Notes: a model not told the origin generated them from the sequence alone. Shown: positions 17,221 to 26,378, counted from the stretch's first letter. The stretch: DNA of 27,021 nucleotides from Akkermansiaceae bacterium UBA7331 (GCA_002471255.1 DKPP01000002.1:1-27021), one strand, 5' to 3'. Numbers and translations are program-made.

Positions 17221-17956
17221 GCCCGTCTGCAGGGGCGCATAGGGGACTTTTTGTATGAGCATTCGGCTCATTGAGCAATTGCATGAATTGTGACCATGAG
17301 GTTTGCTTTCTGGCTACCTCAAAGGCACCTCCGACCATTAGTCGTACCATTTTATATAAAAATCCCGAACCTGAAAGAGTGATCGTTAAATCATCACCAA
17401 TTTCGACCAATTCGGCTTTGGTTATTGTTCTGATAAAATAATCGGAAGGAATCGGGGACGGTTCATTCCCTCGTAAGGCGGCAAATGATCTGAAATCATG
17501 AGTGCCTGAATAGGCGGCAATAGCTTGAGATAATAATTCGACATCAAACGTTTTTGGACGATGCCAAGTGAGACCTGCTGCAAAAGGGGATAAGATTTTG
17601 CTTTTGGTGATGGAATATCGGTAAGTTTTCCCGATGGCGGAAAATCTAGCATGAAAGTCTTGGTCGGCTAAACGTGTGTGAAGCACCCGAATACTATCCG
17701 GCAATCTGGTATTGATCGCTTGGGGCCAATTACTGCATGGTAAGGTGATCTGGTCCGGAATGTCGGCGTGAAATACTTGACCTGTGGCATGTACTCCCGT
17801 ATCCGTTCTGCCCGAGCCGTGAATGCGGATTGGTTCTTTAATTAAGCTAGCTATCGCTTTTTCTAGATAATCTTGCACTGTTTTGCCATGTACTTGGCTT
17901 TGCCACCCTTGATAGGGGCGTCCATCATACGCGACTAAAAAACACAATCTCGGCAT
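17174..17956 (-). CDS. truA: tRNA pseudouridine(38-40) synthase
   Basis: This 260-residue protein is a typical TruA, which converts uridines 38-40 of the tRNA anticodon arm to pseudouridine. The start MPRLCFLVAYDGRPYQGWQ matches the family. The catalytic Asp lies in GSGRTDTGVHATGQV near residue 50. Further family marks are the HARFSAIGKTYRYSI and HDFRSFAA blocks and GSGFLYKMVRLMVGGAFEVA. It is convergent with nadD, overlapping its end by 47 nt, with no terminator between them. It is divergent from the phage-like module, with 112 nt between the starts. There is no Shine-Dalgarno sequence. Confidence 0.96.
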   Translation of the reverse strand: MPRLCFLVAYDGRPYQGWQSQVHGKTVQDYLEKAIASLIKEPIRIHGSGRTDTGVHATGQVFHADIPDQITLPCSNWPQAINTRLPDSIRVLHTRLADQDFHARFSAIGKTYRYSITKSKILSPFAAGLTWHRPKTFDVELLSQAIAAYSGTHDFRSFAALRGNEPSPIPSDYFIRTITKAELVEIGDDLTITLSGSGFLYKMVRLMVGGAFEVARKQTSWSQFMQLLNEPNAHTKSPLCAPADGLTLHHVHYDKDPFAE

Positions 17957-18068
17957 GCGATTAGAATGCAGGATTTTGAGTAAAAAGTAAACCTCGGTTT
18001 CATTTCGTGATTAAACGTGTTGGAATGGATGACCGAGTGAATGAGCCTCGTTCAAATAGCCGATAATT

Positions 18069-19313
18069 ATGGCTATTAAATTATCTGAATATAGTATGAT
18101 GCCTCATCGGGTCGATACCGGTGGTCTAATTCCCTTAGAATATGGGAAATTAGCCGGTTCAAACGCAAGAAACGCGGCATCTTATCTTTCATCTGTCACT
18201 CAATTAGGTGAAGAGTATGTAACGGAGTTAAAGCAAGTCAGAGACATTGGAGAGTGGAGCCGAGCCGGCATAGGTCTCAAGAGATTGGAAGAAAGCCTCG
18301 TCTCTTCTCTCCCTCAATGGATTGGTGTAGGGGAGACTGCATGGAATGATGAAGTTAAAAAGCGTGCCGAAGAGTTTTTACCTAAGCAATCTTCATCTAT
18401 TTCCCAAGAGAAATTAAAAGTATCTGTCGAAGAATTGTCACATCGTAGCTACGCCTTATTACGTAGCCAAGAACAGTTTGCCGTATTGGATGATTCGAAA
18501 CGAGAGTGGGAATCTTCTTTGGAAGACGCCATTCAATTAGGAGATTCGGATTTGTTTCAAAATCACGTAAAGGCCGGAGAAAATGTATTTATCGATTCTT
18601 CTCAAACTCAACAAGTAATCAATCAAGGATTAAATGAGTTGTCCTATCGTAAAGAAGTAGCTGAGTTAGAGTCAAATCCGTTTCTTTATTTAAAGGAATC
18701 GATGAGCCGCCAAGTAGATGATTCATTGATCCGTTTAGCGCATCGTCGTTCTGATGAAATACGTGCCGAGTTTGCTAATACTTGGGCTGAACTATGTTTA
18801 CAAGGGAAGCAATTAAGTGAGTCCTCAATGGCTCAAGCAAAAGACATGGGGGTGATATCTCCAAGTCAATATGAGCATTACGTATCACGCAAGGGAGCGG
18901 GCGCTATGGATGATGCGGATGCTTTATATTTCATGGAGAAAATCGATGCCGATCAATCCGTAAATGCGGCAATTGCCGAACTGGATTGGCTGATCGCAGG
19001 AGCATCCGGCGCACAATTAACGGCTTTAATATCGAGGCGTAGAATCATGAATGAGGTAGAAGCCTCGGTACGCCACAATATGGTTGTCAGATTGCAAGTG
19101 ATGCGTCGAAGTGGGGTATGGGGTGATTTATCCCAGCCGGATGATCGGAACCGTTATGTGTCGATGCTCAATAATTTGGCAAATTTAGCGGAGCAATTTC
19201 CTCAAGGTGTTGATCAAGTGTGGAATGATATGCTCGATACTTATCAAGCAAAATCAGATCAATCTTGGTTACGATACGTTCCTTCTAAAAAGAAAGGGGT
19301 AAAAGATGCTTAA
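18069..19313 (+). CDS. Unrecognised helical protein, possibly a phage internal virion protein
   Basis: This 414-residue protein has no enzyme motif, signal peptide or membrane helix that I can see. It is rich in Glu, Gln, Ser and Leu, and mostly alpha-helical by eye. It opens with MAIKLSEYSMMPHRVDTGG. In my recall, podovirus-type internal or ejection proteins often begin this way: MAI/MAR, a short basic-proline stretch, then long helices. That likeness is weak evidence. The stronger argument is context. It is the first gene of a three-gene block whose third gene is a phage large terminase. Its last 8 nt overlap the start of the 1651-aa gene, so translation of the two is probably coupled. It has no Shine-Dalgarno sequence of its own. 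The C-terminus is basic (SKKKGVKDA). The function remains a guess. Confidence 0.55.
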   Translation: MAIKLSEYSMMPHRVDTGGLIPLEYGKLAGSNARNAASYLSSVTQLGEEYVTELKQVRDIGEWSRAGIGLKRLEESLVSSLPQWIGVGETAWNDEVKKRAEEFLPKQSSSISQEKLKVSVEELSHRSYALLRSQEQFAVLDDSKREWESSLEDAIQLGDSDLFQNHVKAGENVFIDSSQTQQVINQGLNELSYRKEVAELESNPFLYLKESMSRQVDDSLIRLAHRRSDEIRAEFANTWAELCLQGKQLSESSMAQAKDMGVISPSQYEHYVSRKGAGAMDDADALYFMEKIDADQSVNAAIAELDWLIAGASGAQLTALISRRRIMNEVEASVRHNMVVRLQVMRRSGVWGDLSQPDDRNRYVSMLNNLANLAEQFPQGVDQVWNDMLDTYQAKSDQSWLRYVPSKKKGVKDA

Positions 19314-22300
19314 CGGTGACATCACCTCATTGGCCGATTACTCGGATGTTTCTCAAGGTTTAGAGGAAAAAGAGAGCTTTTGGCAAAATGTTTTTCAAGG
19401 AGATTTACAGAGCCTGACTCCTGAAGTGAATGAACAGCTTGGAACGGATGATTCTTTGGAATCCGATGATGAAAACATCGCTAAAAAAATCCTGCAATCA
19501 TGGATGGTGGATTCTTTAGGGAAAAACCCGGCTCAGGTAAGGCAGTCATGGGGTGAGATGAAGGAATCTTTGGCTCAAGGAGTTGGCGGTAGTGATTTGA
19601 GCCATTATGAAATCTATCAATCTTTATCTTTGCAGCATCAAGTCAAAGCTCAACAATGGGAAGATTTAAGACAAGATTATCAGCAACATTACCTAGATGT
19701 CTTATCCGATGAGCAGACTGAATTACCTAAGTTATCAGACGGATCCATTAGAGCCGAATTACGCTCAAATGTCTTGAGAGAAGCTCGTGAAGAAGCTTTA
19801 AGCCATCGTAAACGATTAAAAGATGATTATGAGGTCATTAAATCGGGTTTAGACACGATGGTTCTTTATAATCCGATAACTAATACGATTAAAAAAGGGT
19901 TAATTACCGGTTTGACCACCGGTGCCATGATGATGCGTCAGTCACCGGGAGTGCTCAAGGCCGGTCAACGATTTGGTTCTTTGTCTCAAGAGGATCAAGA
20001 CCTCGTTTTGACTATGTTGCGTGGAGCAAAAGGGCGATCAAGCGAATATTGGGATGCTTTGGCTCAAAGCTTTGATCGTGGTGTGCAAAATGTCGGGTAT
20101 CGTCTTGGTCAGTTGGGCCTTAATTCTTTGGCATGGGCAGGTAGTTCCTTTGATTGGGGTGAGAAGGTCGATTTAACGGCGCAAGGGTTAAATAAATTAC
20201 GCCAATTCGCCTTAAATGAATATAGTCCATTGTCAGTAAAAGGGGATGATTCCAGATGGAAACGCTTGTCCCTCGATGTTGCTCAAGAAGGGGCCTCTTC
20301 TTTATTAGGATTTTGTGGCATAGGCGGCATCACTGCTTTGTTGGCATCAGATGTCGGTGAGCAAATGGCGCAAGCTAGATCTAGGAATCCGCAGGGAAAC
20401 TTTTCTTTGCAGATGAGCGGTGCTGTGGGTAGTGGTGCTGTGAATACGGCTCTCTCCGTAGGGATGAATCATTTGGGGCAAAAGTTGCTCCATCGTTCCA
20501 TTTCCGGGTTCCGGGCTTCAAAGCCTTCCTCATGGTTTAAAGAGGGAAGTAAAGCATTAGGTGAGCTTGGTTTGATGACTGCCGAGAATAAATTACAGAG
20601 TTTAGCTCCCGAATTAATTCATGGTGGTGTCTCGGTTCTTGATGGTCAAGACTTTGGTGATGGTGTTAGTACTTGGGCAGACTCTCAAATGGATACTGAC
20701 CACCACCTCTATGAAGCGGGTATGATGATGCCCTATTTTTTAATCGCCGGCGGAAAATTGGCTTTGAATCATTTCCGATCTCCGTATCAATTCTTGAATT
20801 CCGGTAAGGAAATTAAAGCCTTTGGTGTCGAGCAGTCAAAAGTGGATCAAATACTCCATGAAAAAGATCTAAATAAAGCTAGTGAGTTATTAAAAGATGC
20901 TCTGAGACAGTCTCCATTATGGGGTTCTTTATATGTGCCTCGACGTGCCTTGGATTGGTCTCATTTGTTAGATGAGAAAGGTCAGCCATTTTTAAGAGAT
21001 ACTCAAGATGCTTGCGACTTTTTACAGTTAAAATCCGATGTGCTGACCAAGGAGTGGAACGAAAGTGAATTACCTGCATCATATCATGAATGGAAGGGTG
21101 GCTTGGCTCAAGAGAAGGAATCAGCCTTTATCCGATCCAGATGGATGAAACGCGCTATGCTTCCTGATTTTTCCGAGTCTTTACTTACGCCTGACCAAAT
21201 GACGGCTCAATCCGGAACACGTACTTCGACTAATGACTTATTAACTCAATGGGATGTATATGTTAAAGAACGTGAAGAGCAAAACCTTTCTATGGCACAG
21301 TTTCAAGGGCATGAAGGTTTACCTGCTCGTTTGTTTGAGTCCGCCTTTGACCATGAAGCGGAACCTTTACGTAGAGAATTTTTAAACCATCGTTTGGAAG
21401 GGTTACAGGCACGACCTTATCGTATGTTGCTCTTGTCTTATCCGACAGAAATAATGTCGCTGCAAGCATCCGACCTCAAATCATGGGATCAGGTAACGAC
21501 AGACTTTTCCTTGAAAAATAAAGCGGTGATTTTTGATGGTGTGATGGATATGGTGTATGGGAAAGACCATTCCTTAGTAGCCAAAGAAACATCTAACCGT
21601 CTATGGTTGATGGTATTGGGTGATGCTCAAAATGAATCTGATAATCTACATTATTGGTCTCGGGAATTGAGTCGAGATGCTGAGTCTCCTCATTTGGAAA
21701 ATTCCGACGTATTGTCTATGCTTCATGAGCAATCCTTAACCTTGATGCATGATGAGCAAGCACGCCGAGATATTTCTTCTGAAGTATTAAAAAATATGCA
21801 TCGTGAAATATGGGGTGGTATGGCCGATGTGAATAGTCTTTATCATCTTTTTGCCAATATGGGGGAATTTGATACCTATATGAGTCGTGGTTTGTCTCCT
21901 GATACAATTTATTCAGCCATGTTGACAAAACACCTTGATGTGACGATGGATGAATTACAACCATATCTGCGTGGTGAGTATTCAAAAATTGCTTCTGAAG
22001 GTATGGATTTATTGAGCAAATCATCTGTGATGTCAGATGTGATGAGTCGGATGGAAGAAGTAGGGCATCAATTTCTTGAATCTACTAAAAATAGTGATGG
22101 AGAAATCTTATGGAGAGCTAAATATCCTAATGGGCAATTATCCTCATGGCATGATTCGATTGATCATGCAAAAGCCGATTTAATGGGACATTTATCATTG
22201 ATTTATTCTCCTGTCGGCTTGACTAAAACGTCTCAAATGCATGATTGGCGAGATTTCCCGGTAATGAATAATTTTATTTCTTTACGTTTTAGGGGCTATG

Positions 22301-24261
22301 AGCCGAATTCTTGGGGTGATGTTCCTCGATCCGGCTTTGATCAATTAGGCAGACAGGCGCTCTGCGATTTGGTGGATAACGGGTTTGGTCGACTTTCTCA
22401 AGCCATGCCTAATACTCAGTTAACGATCGAGTCGGGTGGCCGTCGTTTGGCTCAAGATATCATGTCTGCCAACGATCTAAGACAACGTGAGGAAGTTTTT
22501 AATACTTATGTAGGTAATCACGAAGCTTTAGGTATTGATGCCTCAAATCGCGAAATTGATACCGCTAGTGGTGTTGTCGCTCATGACCTATCTTTATATA
22601 ATACTCTAAATCCTTTGGCTTTGATTGAAGATAAGGCGGAAGTATTGTGGGATCGATTGTTGAGAACTCGTCAATTAGATCGTGATGTCGCATTGGGATT
22701 TTTAACCAAACAGGGACGTTTATCCGCATCTGATAAGATATCCCATTCTCGTTTGATTGAAGAGCTATCGCAAATATCCAAAGAATATTATGCGGCTCAT
22801 TTGGAAGATGCCACCGTACCTCAATCGGTAAGAAATTGGTTTCAATATGCACTTGGTGATCCTCACGGTGAAAATGAAGTGCATCGTTTATGGAAGGCGC
22901 GTGACCAAGATTGGGGGAATATGCAAGCGATGATTCAAGAGTCCGTAGGGATGAATCCAATGATTCGTTCCGAGCGATCATGGGGGAATCTGTTTGCTCG
23001 AGGTAGTGGTGCATGGCAAATGCCGATGATGGAGAGATATATGCACCGCGTCATGGATGGCTCTTTGATGGATTACGTGCCTGAGTCGTTGAGAATTAGT
23101 CTCGAGTTTGTTCTAGGAGAGGGCAATAAGTTCTTTAGTTCTACAAACCAACAAGCAAAAAAAGCTAATGAACGATTGACTGAGCTAAGTGAAGTATTAC
23201 GTGAGCATCCTGATTTGATTCACCTCAGACAATCTGTGGATAGCGATCAATTGGTGTTGGTCATGCAAGAAAAGGCACTACAAAAGGATTCTCCTCAATC
23301 CATCTGGCAACAAGTATCATTAAAAGATTTAAAAGAGCCAAGTATGCTCAATGATTTGAATCTGGATCGGGTATCGATACATTCTTTAAGTTTGTTAGAA
23401 GATAAAAAAGTAGCGAGAGCTTTTGAAAGTTTATCCTTAATTCGTAAAATCTTTGAAAAACGCCCAACACCAACGATGGAAGGCGTAGTGTGGGAAGGTA
23501 AGCGCTATCATTATAGTGAGCAAGCCACACCAAAAGGCGTACCTGAAACGTGGGTGAAAGATGTGCCTTTATCCGGCGTCTTTGAAGCCACCTACATGTT
23601 ATTGGAAAACCAAAAACCTGTAAAAAAGGCACAAATGCCTTATATCAGTGATCCGGAATGGTCATTTAATGAAATGGCTTCGGGTGTTATTTATCGACAT
23701 CCTGACCGACAAAATGAGTCGGTGCGTTTGATGCCCGGATTGCCTGAAAATCCTTTAACTCAAGCCCGCAGCCCTTATGTGGTTCATCAAGTGGATGGCA
23801 TTTATCTGGATAAAGACGGTAAAGCAGCCCAAACTCTCGCCGACTCATACATTCCTTTGGAAGATTTCCACACGGTTTATTCATTAAACTTTAAGGCGAC
23901 GCCTGATGATGTACTTCGACAAAATCAATTCATGGAAGACATACGTCAAACACTGTCTCAAACAGAATGGCAAGATAAACGATGGTGGGGTGAAAATGCC
24001 GAATCATGCATGTTTGAAGACATGATCCGTCTATATGAAGAAAGCGGAATTAAAGGCAAATTAAGCGATGGTACATGGAAATTGACCGATCCTAGAGTGG
24101 TGCAAACTCTTCGCATGGCGAGTCATGTGATCAATAGCCCGATGCTGTTACGCTTACCGGACGATAATCATTCCCGAACTCACGATATTATGCTGAAAGA
24201 GGGTGCTTTGTTGCGCTCCTTATTTGAAGATGAGGCAAATAGTCGGAAAGGTGATCAATAA
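19306..24261 (+). CDS. Giant (1651 aa) unrecognised protein, phage ejection-protein-like
   Basis: I recognise no catalytic domain in this 1651-residue protein. Residues about 1-250 are charged and helical. A central zone has three hydrophobic, Gly/Ala-rich segments near 330-347, 370-387 and 469-486 (for example ASSLLGFCGIGGITALLASD and AGMMMPYFLIAGGKLAL). The rest is long, mixed helical sequence with many Trp and Met. Length, internal membrane-active segments and position resemble large ejection (internal virion) or polyvalent phage proteins such as T7 gp16, which is 1318 aa. No transglycosylase motif is evident. Start: ATG 19306 is preceded by AAAGGGG at 19293-19299, one of only two good Shine-Dalgarno sites in the window. 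The gene overlaps the previous one by 8 nt, and the terminase starts 1 nt after its stop. The frame is intact over 5 kb, which argues against a decayed relic. Confidence 0.6.
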   Translation: MLNGDITSLADYSDVSQGLEEKESFWQNVFQGDLQSLTPEVNEQLGTDDSLESDDENIAKKILQSWMVDSLGKNPAQVRQSWGEMKESLAQGVGGSDLSHYEIYQSLSLQHQVKAQQWEDLRQDYQQHYLDVLSDEQTELPKLSDGSIRAELRSNVLREAREEALSHRKRLKDDYEVIKSGLDTMVLYNPITNTIKKGLITGLTTGAMMMRQSPGVLKAGQRFGSLSQEDQDLVLTMLRGAKGRSSEYWDALAQSFDRGVQNVGYRLGQLGLNSLAWAGSSFDWGEKVDLTAQGLNKLRQFALNEYSPLSVKGDDSRWKRLSLDVAQEGASSLLGFCGIGGITALLASDVGEQMAQARSRNPQGNFSLQMSGAVGSGAVNTALSVGMNHLGQKLLHRSISGFRASKPSSWFKEGSKALGELGLMTAENKLQSLAPELIHGGVSVLDGQDFGDGVSTWADSQMDTDHHLYEAGMMMPYFLIAGGKLALNHFRSPYQFLNSGKEIKAFGVEQSKVDQILHEKDLNKASELLKDALRQSPLWGSLYVPRRALDWSHLLDEKGQPFLRDTQDACDFLQLKSDVLTKEWNESELPASYHEWKGGLAQEKESAFIRSRWMKRAMLPDFSESLLTPDQMTAQSGTRTSTNDLLTQWDVYVKEREEQNLSMAQFQGHEGLPARLFESAFDHEAEPLRREFLNHRLEGLQARPYRMLLLSYPTEIMSLQASDLKSWDQVTTDFSLKNKAVIFDGVMDMVYGKDHSLVAKETSNRLWLMVLGDAQNESDNLHYWSRELSRDAESPHLENSDVLSMLHEQSLTLMHDEQARRDISSEVLKNMHREIWGGMADVNSLYHLFANMGEFDTYMSRGLSPDTIYSAMLTKHLDVTMDELQPYLRGEYSKIASEGMDLLSKSSVMSDVMSRMEEVGHQFLESTKNSDGEILWRAKYPNGQLSSWHDSIDHAKADLMGHLSLIYSPVGLTKTSQMHDWRDFPVMNNFISLRFRGYEPNSWGDVPRSGFDQLGRQALCDLVDNGFGRLSQAMPNTQLTIESGGRRLAQDIMSANDLRQREEVFNTYVGNHEALGIDASNREIDTASGVVAHDLSLYNTLNPLALIEDKAEVLWDRLLRTRQLDRDVALGFLTKQGRLSASDKISHSRLIEELSQISKEYYAAHLEDATVPQSVRNWFQYALGDPHGENEVHRLWKARDQDWGNMQAMIQESVGMNPMIRSERSWGNLFARGSGAWQMPMMERYMHRVMDGSLMDYVPESLRISLEFVLGEGNKFFSSTNQQAKKANERLTELSEVLREHPDLIHLRQSVDSDQLVLVMQEKALQKDSPQSIWQQVSLKDLKEPSMLNDLNLDRVSIHSLSLLEDKKVARAFESLSLIRKIFEKRPTPTMEGVVWEGKRYHYSEQATPKGVPETWVKDVPLSGVFEATYMLLENQKPVKKAQMPYISDPEWSFNEMASGVIYRHPDRQNESVRLMPGLPENPLTQARSPYVVHQVDGIYLDKDGKAAQTLADSYIPLEDFHTVYSLNFKATPDDVLRQNQFMEDIRQTLSQTEWQDKRWWGENAESCMFEDMIRLYEESGIKGKLSDGTWKLTDPRVVQTLRMASHVINSPMLLRLPDDNHSRTHDIMLKEGALLRSLFEDEANSRKGDQ

Positions 24262-24262
24262 T

Positions 24263-25861
24263 ATGGATGTATCGTATCAATTATTGTTATCCAATCAGCT
24301 CTGGCGATTGGAGAATCTTTACTGGATTGAAAATAAAAAAGGTAGAATACAACGATTTAAGCTTAATGCGGCGCAAAAACGCTTGCATGCACGTTTGTGG
24401 TATCGAAATGATATTTTGAAGGCAAGGCAATTAGGTATTTCAACCTATGTGGCTATGCTTATGTTGGATATGGTATTGTTTCGAGCCAATTTTCATGCAG
24501 GTATCATTGATAAAAGCTTACCCGATGCTCAGCAAAAGTTGGCAAAAATGCGATTTGCCTGGGAGCATTTGGATTATTTACCCGAAAAACCTACCGAATC
24601 CGATATGGCATTGGCTGCCTTAGGTAAAAAGATCAAACATCTAACGGGCATGGAGAGAAAAAATGATTGGAAGCCCAAAATCGACGCACGCGACCAAATG
24701 GGCTTTACCAATGGAAGTGATGTACGTATCGGAACGAACCTACGAGGTGGTACCTTGCAATTTTTGCATGTTTCAGAGTTAGCCCATGTTTCTCATCATG
24801 CCCCTTGGCGTGCTAAAGCCATCAAAACAGGTGCCATCAATACAGTGGGACCTGCCGGCGTAATCGTTAAGGAAAGTACACATGAGGGAGGTAAGTTTGG
24901 AGTTAATTATGAATTGACCAAACAAGCCATGGACAATATGGGTAAAGAATTATCGACTTTGGACTTCAAGTTTTTCTTCTTTAGTTGGTTTGACCATGAA
25001 GAATATGCTTTGGAAGGTAAAAACCGATGCCCAGAGCAATGGAATGCCTATTTTTTGGAATTGGAACAAGAGTCTGGCGTATTATTAAATGATGATCAAA
25101 AACGCTGGTACGTCAATATGGCTAAAATCATGGGAGTATCAATGAAGCAAGAATACCCTAGTACCCCCGAAGAAGCCTTTACTACAGGTGATGAAGGTAG
25201 CATTTATGGAGCTAGACTCATTAAAGCCCGTGAGGAAGCTCGTGTAGGATTATCATTCGACATTCATACCGATACCCCTACATTTACCGCGTGGGACTTG
25301 GGGATGAGCGACCACACCTCGATTTGGCTGGTACAAGTTGTCGGCACTACCATTCATTGGATTGATCATTATACCGCCAATCAGCAACCATTAAGCCATT
25401 ACGTGGAAAAAATACGTGCTTGGCAAGAAGAGTATGGCGTGCATTACACAGCCCATTTGTTGCCTCATGATGCAGCTCGTCGAGATGCTCATGGTAAATC
25501 GTATGTCGAGCATTTGGCAAAAGAGGGTATAGATCAGGTCAGAGTCGTGCCAAGAACGACCGATATTTGGCTAGGTATCAATACCCTGCGTGAATTAATC
25601 GATAAAAGTTGTTTTCATGCTAATACGATGAACTTAGTCTATGATATGAAAGGAAAGCCTAGACCGTCAGCTTTGGAACGTTTAGAATCCTATCGATCAA
25701 AACCAAGTAAAGAAGGACAGGCTCTTTCAGTAATGCCCCTGCACGATGAGCATTCGCATACCGCAGATGCCGCTCGTACCTTTGCCGAGGCATGGGATCA
25801 TCAGCTTCTTTATCCCAACCCATCTAAAAGAGCTATCAAGAAAAGGGCTAGAATGCATTGA
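24263..25861 (+). CDS. Phage-type terminase large subunit
   Basis: This 532-residue protein is the size expected of a large terminase, the motor that pumps DNA into a procapsid and cuts it. The N-terminal ATPase has a degenerate Walker A region, KARQLGIST (residues 53-61), of the type seen in many terminases, and a Walker B-like LQFLHVSE (165-172). The C-terminal RNase H-like nuclease has the expected acidic residues: Asp345 in TAWDLGMSD, Asp403 in LLPHDAARRD, and Asp502 in DEHSHTADAARTF. All are intact, so it may be active. The start is ATG 24263, one base after the previous stop. It follows AAAGGTGATC (24247-24256), a near-perfect Shine-Dalgarno sequence. An upstream ATG at 24203 is less likely. 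No small terminase, portal or capsid gene is next to it. Confidence 0.85.
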   Translation: MDVSYQLLLSNQLWRLENLYWIENKKGRIQRFKLNAAQKRLHARLWYRNDILKARQLGISTYVAMLMLDMVLFRANFHAGIIDKSLPDAQQKLAKMRFAWEHLDYLPEKPTESDMALAALGKKIKHLTGMERKNDWKPKIDARDQMGFTNGSDVRIGTNLRGGTLQFLHVSELAHVSHHAPWRAKAIKTGAINTVGPAGVIVKESTHEGGKFGVNYELTKQAMDNMGKELSTLDFKFFFFSWFDHEEYALEGKNRCPEQWNAYFLELEQESGVLLNDDQKRWYVNMAKIMGVSMKQEYPSTPEEAFTTGDEGSIYGARLIKAREEARVGLSFDIHTDTPTFTAWDLGMSDHTSIWLVQVVGTTIHWIDHYTANQQPLSHYVEKIRAWQEEYGVHYTAHLLPHDAARRDAHGKSYVEHLAKEGIDQVRVVPRTTDIWLGINTLRELIDKSCFHANTMNLVYDMKGKPRPSALERLESYRSKPSKEGQALSVMPLHDEHSHTADAARTFAEAWDHQLLYPNPSKRAIKKRARMH

Positions 25862-25993
25862 TAAAAATTTGTCCGTTAAATGACTCAATACATGAAATTT
25901 GCATTGCGTTTTACAATAAAATGTGCATAGTTGCCTTTCTCACAGTGTCGATTAGCCGCTGCCACGAGCTAAACACATTTAGAATATACACTC

Positions 25994-26248
25994 ATGAGTA
26001 ACGAAATCAATTTGCAGGAATTCAAGATCAACGAAAAAGATACTGGTAGCTCCAGCTATCAAATCGCTTCCTTGACCAAGCGCATCATTTATCTTACAGC
26101 CCACCTTGCTACCAACAAACATGACAATTCTTCCCGTCGTGGTTTGCTTAAATTGGTTGCACGTCGTCGTAAGCTTCTTGATTACACCAAACGTGAAGAT
26201 TTGGCTCAATACCAAAGCCTCATCCAACGCTTAGGTCTTCGTCGCTAA
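25994..26248 (+). CDS. rpsO: 30S ribosomal protein S15
   Basis: This 84-residue protein is close to the usual 88-89 residues. S15 binds the 16S rRNA three-way junction of helices 20-22 early in 30S assembly. The core GSSSYQIASLTKRIIYLTAHL, the NKHDNSSRRGLLKLVARRRKLLDY block (the most conserved part of S15) and the ending YQSLIQRLGLRR are all present. The N-terminus is a few residues shorter than usual and somewhat divergent. It is a single gene: pnp, its common partner, is not downstream, where a CRISPR array lies instead. No Shine-Dalgarno sequence precedes ATG 25994. A terminator follows 30 nt after the stop. Confidence 0.97.
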   Translation: MSNEINLQEFKINEKDTGSSSYQIASLTKRIIYLTAHLATNKHDNSSRRGLLKLVARRRKLLDYTKREDLAQYQSLIQRLGLRR

Positions 26249-26277
26249 TCGCACGGATCTATTTCCTAAGTTTGATC

Positions 26278-26315
26278 TTAAAGCCGTCTTTCGTATCATC
26301 GGAAGGCGGCTTTAA
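26278..26315 (+). terminator. Terminator hairpin after rpsO
   Basis: The arms 26278-26290 and 26303-26315 make a 13-bp stem (core AAGCCGTCTT with AAGGCGGCTT, one T-G wobble) around a 12-nt loop. The wobble pairs only on the plus strand. The U-run is short because it is part of the stem. Confidence 0.75.
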
Positions 26316-26340
26316 CTGTAAAATATCTCTTATCGTTTAT

Positions 26341-26369
26341 CCCTGTAGGGACGTTTTAGTCCGTTTTTT
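26341..26369 (+). terminator. Second terminator-like hairpin before the AT-rich region
   Basis: CCC-TGTA-GGG (26341-26350) is followed by GGAC (26349-26352), a 6-nt loop, GTCC (26359-26362), G, and six Ts (26364-26369). The stems are short, but the T-run is good. It may back up the rpsO terminator or end a short RNA. Confidence 0.4.
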
Positions 26370-26378
26370 CTTAATTTT

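Noticed and set aside
17962..25857. TAGAATGCA occurs at 17962-17970 and 25849-25857, on both sides of the phage-like block, like an attachment duplication.
   Set aside because: A 9-bp match between two flanks of about 110-140 nt is expected by chance at a few percent or more in AT-rich DNA. The right copy lies inside the terminase gene, and no integrase is present.
25929..25944. AGTTGCCTTTCTCACA resembles part of the CRISPR repeat and might be a tracrRNA anti-repeat on the minus strand.
   Set aside because: It needs a gap to align, lacks the GTTTTGA part, and no terminator hairpin follows in the minus direction.
25862..25993. Searched for a tRNA, integrase remnant or terminator between the terminase and rpsO genes.
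   Set aside because: Only AT-rich sequence was seen, with no cloverleaf, no frame and no hairpin with a T-run.
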